Source of the DNA: Candidatus Hydrogenedentota bacterium
GTDB lineage: Bacteria > Hydrogenedentota > Hydrogenedentia > Hydrogenedentales > SCBR16-9
Direction: 5' to 3'
NCBI GenBank assembly: GCA_007116095.1
Contig: SKJD01000398.1
Span: 1 to 9,305, forward strand
DNA: 9,305 bases
Part shown: piece by piece, positions 1 to 4,715 of the stretch
Numbering within the stretch: the stretch's first letter is position 1
Layout: the number at the start of each line of letters is the position of its first letter
Made by a program: the position numbers and the translations under genes
Notes under the pieces: generated by a model
The model's database searches: none
What the model saw: the letters and a program-made list of their open reading frames with translations, nothing else
Told to the model about the DNA's origin: nothing

Positions 1-761
1 ATCCGCTCCCCAGGCCGTACGACGATAGCATCGCCAGGTACGATCTCCTCAACGGGCCGCTCGACCTCGGTTGTCGCGCCGCCTTCCGTCGACTCCAGAC
101 GTCGCGCCACCTGCGGGGAGAGCGCCATGAGCGCGCGGATCGCGTTCCGCGCCCGGCCCACGCTCCAGCTTTCGAGCAGCAGCGCCACCGCGAATAGAAA
201 CGCCACCATCGCCGCTTCAAACCACTCGCCCAGGGCAACAGCCCCGATGATGGCGATGGTGACCAGCAGGTTGATGTCCGGCCGGAGGTTGCGCAAGGCA
301 TAGACGCCCTTCGGGGCGAAAAAGCGCGCGCCGGTAAGCATGGCGATGGCGTAGAGGATCATGCTGACGCGGGGCAGGGCATGGTGTTCGGCGTCCGGAG
401 ACGCCATCAACGCATCAAGCGGCCCCACCTGCGCGGCGTGGTAGGCGTAGCCCAGGAGAAGCCCCAGGCCGCTGATCAGGCAGAAGACCTCGCGCAACCC
501 CAGCAGACGGCTTCGGCCCGAGTCTCGCCGCTGCGCTGTCTCCGTCCAGGGAGCTGTCTCCAGGCCCGTCGCACGAATCTTCGCCGCGACCTCGTCCCGA
601 CTGAGGCCCAGGTCTTCCGCGTCGACACTCAGCTTGCCCTGTAAGAGGTCAAAACGCAGCCGCTCCTCGTCGCCTTCCAGCAGCGGCAAGAGCGCACGCT
701 TTATCTGCGCAACCTCCTCCGCGCAGTCCATGCCTCTTATATGGTAAAGGTAAGTTTTCAT
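1..761 (-). CDS. Heavy-metal translocating P-type ATPase, ZntA/CadA-like (N-terminal part, runs off window)
   Basis: This is the first 253 codons of a P1B-type ATPase that would pump Zn/Cd/Pb-type cations out of the cytoplasm; the window edge cuts it. An N-terminal HMA metal-binding domain (about residues 1-70) carries GMDCAEE at 10-16. The usual second cysteine of GMxCxxC is replaced by glutamate, a variant I recall in ZntA-like pumps of planctomycete-type bacteria. Hydrophobic segments follow at about 92-110, 132-150, 163-178 and 181-198, with the family signature RPDINLL at 160-166. The actuator domain starts after LMALSPQVAR (211-220). The phosphorylation and ATP-binding domains lie outside. 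The ATG at 761 has AAGGA at 768-772, six bases upstream. It diverges from the zinc importer operon. Metal specificity is inferred from family and neighbours; the CPC transmembrane motif is not visible here. Confidence 0.9.
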   Translation of the reverse strand, partial: MKTYLYHIRGMDCAEEVAQIKRALLPLLEGDEERLRFDLLQGKLSVDAEDLGLSRDEVAAKIRATGLETAPWTETAQRRDSGRSRLLGLREVFCLISGLGLLLGYAYHAAQVGPLDALMASPDAEHHALPRVSMILYAIAMLTGARFFAPKGVYALRNLRPDINLLVTIAIIGAVALGEWFEAAMVAFLFAVALLLESWSVGRARNAIRALMALSPQVARRLESTEGGATTEVERPVEEIVPGDAIVVRPGER

Positions 762-820
762 GCAGTGTCCTTGGGGGTAGTGCGTCTAGCGCCTATTCCG
801 CGGCTTTGCCTTTCATCCAT

Positions 821-841
821 AGATCACACAGATTAACACAG
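821..841. repeat. ~10-bp-phased micro-repeat (ACACAG pair)
   Basis: ACACAG occurs at 826-831 and again at 836-841, exactly 10 bp apart, within a degenerate AGAT-CACAC unit. It belongs with the phased TTTCGTG and ATTCGCG clusters at 1421 and 8252. Function is unknown. Confidence 0.35.
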
Positions 842-890
842 CTTTTTATCCGTAAATACGTATAATTCGCGGTTAATAATGGGTGTCGTT

Positions 891-919
891 CTGATATTAT
901 CGCCAAAACAATCCGTCAA
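891..919 (-). promoter_or_regulatory. Candidate sigma70-type promoter for the metal ATPase
   Basis: On the minus strand, TTGACG (914-919) is followed after 17 bp by TATCAG (891-896) in an AT-rich patch. It would give a leader of about 120 nt before the ATPase ATG at 761. The -35 matches consensus at five of six positions; the -10 is weaker. I see no MerR-type spaced dyad, which often controls zntA-like genes, so regulation is unclear. Confidence 0.3.
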
Positions 920-957
920 GCAGTTGTTTTTTTCATATTCCATTTTGCTTGCCCAAT

Positions 958-986
958 CGTCATACCTGCGCAGGCAGGCATCCAGG
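958..986 (+). repeat. Palindromic dispersed repeat, copy 1
   Basis: The core CCTGCGCAGGCAGG can fold as CCTGC/GCAGG around GCAG and is flanked by CGTCAT on the left and ATCCAG on the right. The same core with the same flanks recurs, inverted, at 1339-1365 and 9265-9297. It resembles REP-like intergenic palindromes found in many bacterial genomes. No coding content. Confidence 0.65.
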
Positions 987-1024
987 CACGTTTGAAAGTC
1001 TACTGCCCTCGGCCATATCACCCG

Positions 1025-1050
1025 CCCGACCGCGGAGCGGTCGCAGCTTG
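1025..1050 (+). repeat. 26-bp hairpin repeat, copy A (GGA triloop)
   Basis: The perfect stem GACCGC/GCGGTC encloses a GGA loop (1028-1042), with CCC before it and AGCTTG after it. An inverted copy at 9185-9210 matches 24 of 26 positions; the two differences (GC versus AT) fall just after the stem. GNA three-base loops closed by C-G are known to make exceptionally stable small DNA hairpins. Confidence 0.7.
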
Positions 1051-1055
1051 TAGCG

Positions 1056-1099
1056 CGGGGTAAGGCCGTAGGGCGGAACGCCCGCAGGCCGCCACCCCG
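1056..1099. repeat. Long nested hairpin with GAA triloop
   Basis: Three stacked stems nest on one axis. CGGGGT (1056-1061) pairs with ACCCCG (1094-1099), GGCC (1064-1067) with GGCC (1087-1090), and GGGCG (1071-1075) with CGCCC (1079-1083) around a GAA loop. Only small internal loops separate them. It begins five bases after the AGCTTG end of the previous hairpin repeat, so the two may form one element. It could act as RNA or as a DNA cruciform; I do not recognise the family. Confidence 0.6.
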
Positions 1100-1128
1100 G
1101 GTATTAGCCATCACCCCCATCAAATGCT

Positions 1129-1169
1129 CCCTGAAAGGGCGCCAGCAGTTTAGGCAACGCTTTCAGCGT
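1129..1169. repeat. Two small hairpins with GAA and TTC triloops
   Basis: CCCT-GAA-AGGG lies at 1129-1139 and ACGCT-TTC-AGCGT at 1157-1169. Read on the opposite strand, the second also has a GAA loop. The stems differ in sequence while the loop is kept. They continue the hairpin chain that starts at 1028. Confidence 0.5.
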
Positions 1170-1187
1170 AGCGGAGGTGGTGGTATC

Positions 1188-1234
1188 GCTTACCCAGGGT
1201 AGGCCTTGCCCTTGCGGCCAAGTCCAACCCTGGG
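1188..1234. repeat. Structured element with CCCAGGGT/ACCCTGGG arms, full copy
   Basis: CCCAGGGT (1193-1200) is the inverse complement of ACCCTGGG (1227-1234). Inside, CTTG (1205-1208) can pair with CAAG (1219-1222). Its first 25 bases (1188-1212) recur exactly at 1469-1493. It sits directly before the T-tailed hairpin at 1248. Confidence 0.6.
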
Positions 1235-1247
1235 CTATATTTAGCTC

Positions 1248-1271
1248 TGCTCCTTCGGAGCATTTTTTTTT
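1248..1271 (+). terminator. Hairpin plus T-tract, terminator-like
   Basis: TGCTCC-TTC-GGAGCA (1248-1262) is a perfect six-base-pair stem with a three-base loop, followed at once by nine T residues (1263-1271). This is the form of an intrinsic terminator for plus-strand transcription. No plus-strand gene precedes it within the window, so it may end a noncoding transcript from the hairpin chain or simply be the tail of a dispersed repeat. On the other strand the loop is GAA closed by C-G. Confidence 0.55.
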
Positions 1272-1338
1272 AGCAATACTGCATGCTGCCTGCAATGTAT
1301 CAAGTTCGTTGGCAAAGAGGGATGACGCTCGAGGATTA

Positions 1339-1365
1339 GATGCTTGCCTGCGCAGGCATGACGGG
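1339..1365 (-). repeat. Palindromic dispersed repeat, copy 2
   Basis: TGCCTGCGCAGGCA (1345-1358) is a perfect 14-bp palindrome, followed by TGACGGG. Orientation is opposite to the copy at 958-986 and the same as the copy at 9265-9297. Confidence 0.65.
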
Positions 1366-1420
1366 ATTGGGCTTCGCATTCGCAGGTCCACACCCGAAAC
1401 GAAGGGCTTCCATGTTCTCA

Positions 1421-1447
1421 TTTCGTGTCGTTTCGTGCCTTTCGTGG
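1421..1447. repeat. Phased TTTCGTG triplet repeat
   Basis: TTTCGTG starts at 1421, 1431 and 1440, a spacing of 10 then 9 bp, close to one helical turn. The ATTCGCG cluster at 8252-8277 has the same 10/9 spacing. The units are too short and degenerate for a minisatellite; function is unknown. Confidence 0.45.
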
Positions 1448-1468
1448 TTACAATTTGAGCGAATACGA

Positions 1469-1499
1469 GCTTACCCAGGGTAGGCCTTGCCCTGGGTAA
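1469..1499. repeat. Shortened copy of the CCCAGGGT element, perfect inverted repeat
   Basis: TTACCCAGGG (1471-1480) and CCCTGGGTAA (1490-1499) are perfect 10-base arms around a nine-base loop. Positions 1469-1493 repeat 1188-1212 exactly. Compared with the full copy, the middle is missing as if lost between two CCCT micro-repeats. Confidence 0.65.
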
Positions 1500-1527
1500 T
1501 TATCCGTACCCGCATAACGCCATCAAC

Positions 1528-1558
1528 TTGCATCCTTATTGAAAATCTGTTATCATTA
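1528..1558 (+). promoter_or_regulatory. Candidate znuA promoter with Fur/Zur-like half-site
   Basis: An extended -10 (TG at 1548-1549, then TATCAT at 1551-1556) lies 17 bp after a weak -35, TTGCAT (1528-1533). TTATCATTA at 1550-1558 equals one half of the classical Fur-family operator and overlaps the -10. The other half is poor, so this is only a candidate for zinc-responsive (Zur) repression, which is the usual control of znu operons. The leader before znuA would be about 90 nt. Confidence 0.3.
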
Positions 1559-1653
1559 AGCCGTTGATTAAAACCCACAGCCTGTGTCATTCTATCAGAG
1601 CCGTAAGAAGGCGATACAGTGCATAATCATGAAGGATTCGAGCAATTCACACC

Positions 1654-2643
1654 ATGCATATACCGATACTTGTAACCAACAACAGCATCCCGGCTTTAAA
1701 ATCCCTGCAAGGGCTATTTGGGGTGGCAGTCCTGCTGCTTTGCGTATTCAGCGGTCTGCACTGCGCCCAATACGAGATAGAAGGCGACTACTATGTAGCT
1801 ACCTGTCCGCCGGTGGCCATGATCCTGCAGGAGGTGGTGGGGGAGCGTTCAGTAGTGATTGGCCTGATGCAGGCCGGGGCCTCGCCACACACCTATGAAA
1901 TCAAGCCCTCCGACGCACGGCGCTCCGAAGGCGCCCTGGCCCTTTTTTATGTCGATGAGGTTTACGACGGCTGGGCCGCGCAATTGCCTGCCCGCGAGCG
2001 TATTCCCACCTTTCCGATGGTCGCCGAGTCGATGAAGCGGCATTGGGAAGACGCCGAAGGTTGCACCCTGCACGATCACCACAACGGGAATGGCCATGGC
2101 CACAATCATGCACATGAGCACCATCACGATCACGGCGAGCTTGACCCGCATTACTGGGCCGATCCGCTGACGGTTGCCTCGCTGTTGCCGGAACTGGTCG
2201 CCACACTTTGCCGCCTGGACCCGGAGGGCTGCGCGGAGTATGAGGCGAACGCGGCGCGGTTCGAGGCGCTCCTGGAGACATTACACACGGAAACCGCCGA
2301 AGCCACGGCGCCCATTGCAGGGCAGGTCATCGCCCTGTTTCACCCTTCCTGGAAATACTACACCGACCGCTACGGGCTTGAGGTCGCGGCCCTGGTCGAG
2401 CCTTATCCCGGGCAGGAGTCCTCACCCCGCTACATTCGTCAGGTGATTGAGCAGCTTCAGGAGCACGGAGCGAATGTCGTGTTTACCGAACCGCAATTGC
2501 CCCGGCGCCCGGCGGAGGTGGTGGCGGAAGCGGCCTCGGTGCGTCTAATGGAGATTGACCCGGTGGGGGGAGCCCCGCAAACCAGCACCTACGCCGATCT
2601 CATACGCTACAACACCCAAGTTTTCCTGAAGGCGCTGCAATGA
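1654..2643 (+). CDS. znuA: Zinc ABC transporter, periplasmic substrate-binding protein (ZnuA-like)
   Basis: This cluster A-1 metal-binding protein captures Zn2+ outside the inner membrane and hands it to the ZnuBC transporter. At 329 residues it has normal family length. A hydrophobic signal region covers about 19-37, with likely cleavage after Ala38; Cys37 is not in a good lipobox. Metal ligands expected in the family are present: His79 (ASPHTYE), His166 (DPHYW), His230 (FHPSW) and Asp302 (MEIDP). A histidine-rich loop at 140-160 contains 11 His and is typical of zinc rather than manganese binders. ATG 1654 is the first in-frame start after the stop at 1630-1632 and has no obvious Shine-Dalgarno site, which is odd for the first gene of an operon. 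It overlaps the next gene by 4 bp. Confidence 0.93.
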   Translation: MHIPILVTNNSIPALKSLQGLFGVAVLLLCVFSGLHCAQYEIEGDYYVATCPPVAMILQEVVGERSVVIGLMQAGASPHTYEIKPSDARRSEGALALFYVDEVYDGWAAQLPARERIPTFPMVAESMKRHWEDAEGCTLHDHHNGNGHGHNHAHEHHHDHGELDPHYWADPLTVASLLPELVATLCRLDPEGCAEYEANAARFEALLETLHTETAEATAPIAGQVIALFHPSWKYYTDRYGLEVAALVEPYPGQESSPRYIRQVIEQLQEHGANVVFTEPQLPRRPAEVVAEAASVRLMEIDPVGGAPQTSTYADLIRYNTQVFLKALQ

Positions 2644-3446
2644 GCGATATGGTCCTGGAAGTGCGGGACATCAGCATGCGCTTCGGGTTGGTGCGCGCCC
2701 TGGAAGGGGTGAGCTTTTCCGTGCCCCGAGGGGCTTTCGTAGCCATCATCGGCCCAAACGGCGCGGGGAAAAGCACATTGCTCCAGATTATTCTGGGGTT
2801 GCAAGCTCCTACCGAAGGCGCGGTGACGCTCTTCGGAGGGCCACCCGCAAAATTTCCGGCCCGGTCACTCGGCTACATTCCCCAACTCAAGACCATTGAC
2901 CGCAGTTTCCCGGCGAAGGCCATCGAGCTGGTGGTAACCGGATTGCGTCGGGGTTGGCCCTGGTATATCCGCAAGGACGAACGAGAAGCTGCCCTGGCGG
3001 CCATGGCGCAGACCGGGGTGGACGCCCTGGCTGACCGGCAGATTGCCGCGCTAAGTGGGGGCGAACTGCAACGGGTTTACCTGGCGCGCAGCCTCGTGCG
3101 CAAGCCCACATTGGTGGTGCTGGACGAGCCGACGGCGGGCATGGATGCGATGGGAGAGGCGGATATGTACCACCTGCTGGCCCGGTATCAGGAAGACGTG
3201 GACGCCACGATCCTCATGATCACCCACGACTGGGAAGGCGCGCGCTTCCACGCCAGCCACGCGCTGCTCCTGGACCGCCAGCTCATCGACTTCGGTCCCT
3301 CGGACGAAATTGCACGCAATGAACGCCTGATGCGGATGTTCGGCTTCACCGGGCACATTGAGTCAACCCACAACAGCACCAACAGCGCCGATTCGCCCGC
3401 ATCCCCTGACGCTGCCACGCCCAACGGAGACCACGATGTTTCTTGA
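2640..3446 (+). CDS. znuC: Zinc ABC transporter, ATP-binding protein (ZnuC-like)
   Basis: The cytoplasmic ATPase that powers metal import through ZnuB. All nucleotide-binding motifs are intact: Walker A GPNGAGKST (38-46), Q-loop Gln82, signature LSGGELQR (138-145), Walker B LVVLDEP (158-164) and switch His196. The start overlaps the znuA stop as ATGA, implying coupled translation. The conserved core ends near residue 240. The last 30 or so residues are a Ser/Thr/Asn/Pro/Asp-rich tail of low complexity, not typical of ZnuC (about 250 residues in E. coli). Its DNA also holds the ribosome site of the next gene. Substrate is inferred from the adjacent ZnuA. Confidence 0.93.
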   Translation: MSDMVLEVRDISMRFGLVRALEGVSFSVPRGAFVAIIGPNGAGKSTLLQIILGLQAPTEGAVTLFGGPPAKFPARSLGYIPQLKTIDRSFPAKAIELVVTGLRRGWPWYIRKDEREAALAAMAQTGVDALADRQIAALSGGELQRVYLARSLVRKPTLVVLDEPTAGMDAMGEADMYHLLARYQEDVDATILMITHDWEGARFHASHALLLDRQLIDFGPSDEIARNERLMRMFGFTGHIESTHNSTNSADSPASPDAATPNGDHDVS

Positions 3447-4239
3447 GTCCCTGGAAATGCCCTTTATGCAACGCGCCTTGATCGGCGGCATCCTGGTCGG
3501 GCTGCTTTCGAGCTACTACGGCCCGATCGTCGTGCAACGGCGCCTGGCTTTTCTGGGGAGCGGATTGGCGCATGCGGCCTTCGGCGGCGTGGCGCTGGGT
3601 GTTCTGCTGAGTGTGCATCCGCTGTGGGTGGCCGTGCCCTTCACCGTACTGGTCGCCCTGGCCATCGTTTGGGTGCGCGAGTACTCCGGCATCGAGCCCG
3701 ACACCACCATCGGCATCTTCTTCTCCGTTTCCATGGCGCTGGGCGTGATTTTCCTGTCCATGAAACAGGGCTACTCCGGCGACGCTTTCACCTACCTCTT
3801 CGGCTCCATCCTCGCCATCACCACCACAGACCTTTGGATCACCGGCGGCGTCGCCGTGCTCAGTTTGCTGACCCTGCCCCTGTGGAACCGCTGGGCCTAC
3901 GCCACCTTCGACCGTAGTCTGGCCCAGGCGGACCGGCTGCCTGTCTTCCGGGAGGACTCCCTGCTCTTCGTGGCGATCGCCGTGGCGATCGTCGTCTCGA
4001 TTAAGGTCGTGGGCATTGTCCTCATGGCCGCCTTCCTCGTGCTACCGCCCGCCGCCGCCCGCCTACGCGCCCGCACCTTCTTCGAAATGACCCTGCTCTC
4101 CGTCCTCATCGGCCTCAGCAGCGTCGTTGTCGGCCTATTCGCCTCCTACGCCCTCGACCTGCCCAGCGGCCCCGTCATCATCCTCGTCCAGGCCGCCATC
4201 TTCGCCATCCTACTGCCCCTCCGCCGCCGCACGGGGTAA
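3436..4239 (+). CDS. znuB: Zinc ABC transporter, permease (ZnuB-like, ABC-3 family)
   Basis: The membrane channel subunit of the importer; 267 residues, mostly hydrophobic, with about eight membrane-spanning stretches expected for ABC-3 permeases. Family hallmarks, counted from this start, are GLAHAAFGGVALG near 43-55, the cytoplasmic FDRSLAQA loop near 158-165 and KVVGIVLMAAFLVLPPAAAR near 190-209. ATG 3436 is chosen over an in-frame TTG at 3358. GGAGA lies five bases upstream (3426-3430), and the extra residues from the TTG would be a Thr/Pro-rich stretch unlike the family. It overlaps the znuC end by 11 bp. No T-tailed terminator follows on the plus strand; the hairpin at 4292-4325 may still end transcription. 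Confidence 0.92.
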   Translation: MFLESLEMPFMQRALIGGILVGLLSSYYGPIVVQRRLAFLGSGLAHAAFGGVALGVLLSVHPLWVAVPFTVLVALAIVWVREYSGIEPDTTIGIFFSVSMALGVIFLSMKQGYSGDAFTYLFGSILAITTTDLWITGGVAVLSLLTLPLWNRWAYATFDRSLAQADRLPVFREDSLLFVAIAVAIVVSIKVVGIVLMAAFLVLPPAAARLRARTFFEMTLLSVLIGLSSVVVGLFASYALDLPSGPVIILVQAAIFAILLPLRRRTG

Positions 4240-4280
4240 ACTGACCGCAGCAGCGCTCCCTTATCCACCGCGTCCACAGC

Positions 4281-4325
4281 TAAACAAAAAACCGGGAATG
4301 CGCGTCGTATGGACGGCGATCCCGG
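4281..4325 (-). terminator. Intrinsic terminator of the bL33 gene
   Basis: CCGGGA (4292-4297) pairs with TCCCGG (4320-4325), with an inner stem CGTC/GACG around GTATG. On the minus strand the hairpin is followed by six T (4291 to 4286), one G and three more T. It starts about 40 bases past the rpmG stop. It lies between two convergent genes and could also slow plus-strand transcripts from znuB, but lacks a T-tract on that side. Confidence 0.75.
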
Positions 4326-4365
4326 GGCGGGTGCTTGTAGGGTAATTTTATTCGAAGTCTGCGGA

Positions 4366-4539
4366 CTATTTCTTCTCGCGGTGCAAGGTGTGCTTACGCA
4401 GTTTGGCGTTGTATTTTTTCATCTCAAGCCGGGCGGTGTGGTTGCGCACGTTTTTGGTCGTGTTGTAGCGCGAGGTGCCCGGAGCTTCGGTGCACTCGAG
4501 AATGACGATCTGCCGATTTTCCTTGGATTTCGAGGCCAT
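4366..4539 (-). CDS. rpmG: 50S ribosomal protein bL33, zinc-ribbon-deficient form
   Basis: A 57-residue protein of the large ribosomal subunit. Recognised from [13 protein letters not shown] (13-25), [18 protein letters not shown] (27-44) and the basic end [10 protein letters not shown] (48-57). Zinc-binding bL33 has two CxxC pairs. Here the first pair keeps one Cys (ECTEA) and the second is gone (YNAKLRKH where zinc forms have Y-C-x-x-C-R-K-H). It should therefore fold without zinc. ATG 4539 is preceded by AAGGAG with 12-base spacing; the open frame extends upstream but lacks L33 sequence there. It faces the zinc importer operon and has its own promoter and terminator. Whether this is the only bL33 copy or a low-zinc paralogue cannot be seen here. 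Confidence 0.92.
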   Translation of the reverse strand: MASKSKENRQIVILECTEAPGTSRYNTTKNVRNHTARLEMKKYNAKLRKHTLHREKK

Positions 4540-4619
4540 GGTGTTGTATTTCTCCTTCTGGATGCCAGTTATGGTCGGTATTTGTGCGTATTGATTCGGT
4601 CTATGTGGCGCAGTCAAGC

Positions 4620-4679
4620 CGGGTTGAGCCCGATGCGAAGTGGAAAGTATAGCAAATCCCATTCACCGGGCTCAAACCG
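4620..4679. repeat. Pair of inverted 13-bp near-palindromes around the bL33 promoter
   Basis: CGGGTTGAGCCCG (4620-4632) and CGGGCTCAAACCG (4667-4679) share perfect inverted 9-mers: TTGAGCCCG at 4624-4632 and CGGGCTCAA at 4667-4675. Each site is itself nearly palindromic and each is followed within a base or two by ATGCG. They are 47 bp apart, start to start. One covers the -35 box, the other lies just past the expected transcription start, the arrangement of a looping operator. Confidence 0.5.
4646..4675 (-). promoter_or_regulatory. Sigma70-type promoter of the bL33 gene
   Basis: On the minus strand TTGAGC (4670-4675) and TATACT (4646-4651) are 18 bp apart, with TG one base before the -10 (extended -10). 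The leader to the ATG at 4539 would be about 100 nt. It begins about 40 bases after the stop of the large upstream gene, so bL33 can be transcribed independently. Confidence 0.6.
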
Positions 4680-4715
4680 AATGCGGCGCAAATTTAACAA
4701 TCCTACGGCCTTCGC

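Larger units (their letters stand above)
762..1653. other. 892-bp gene-free region rich in structured repeats
   Basis: I find no convincing gene here. The short open frames on both strands run through hairpins and repeats, lack good ribosome sites and resemble no protein I know. The stretch holds, from left to right: a leader and candidate promoter for the ATPase, a palindromic dispersed repeat, a chain of hairpins from 1028 to 1262 ending in a T-tract, a second palindromic repeat, a phased TTTCGTG repeat, a shortened copy of the 25-bp element, and the candidate znuA promoter. Base composition shifts from AT-rich (about 830-950) to very GC-rich (1020-1100), which suggests it was assembled from unrelated pieces. 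Confidence 0.7.

Noticed and set aside
958..1365. CRISPR array
   Set aside because: The palindromic repeats are only two here, in opposite orientation and far apart, without regular spacers or cas genes.
833..1421. Two overlapping minus-strand frames of 96 and 105 codons in the left intergenic region
   Set aside because: They run through the palindrome, the nested hairpin and the 25-bp element, have no ribosome sites and resemble no protein; repeats explain them.
1584..1898. 104-codon plus-strand frame overlapping the znuA start
   Set aside because: Out of frame with znuA, which has clear signal peptide and metal-ligand sequence; the frame shows no protein-like features past the first residues.
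3358..3435. TTG start extending ZnuB by 26 residues
   Set aside because: ATG 3436 has GGAGA at ideal distance and begins the normal permease N-terminus; the extension is Thr/Pro-rich and unlike the family.
4540..4662. 41-residue N-terminal extension of bL33
   Set aside because: bL33 homology begins at MASKSK (4539); the extension crosses the promoter and leader.
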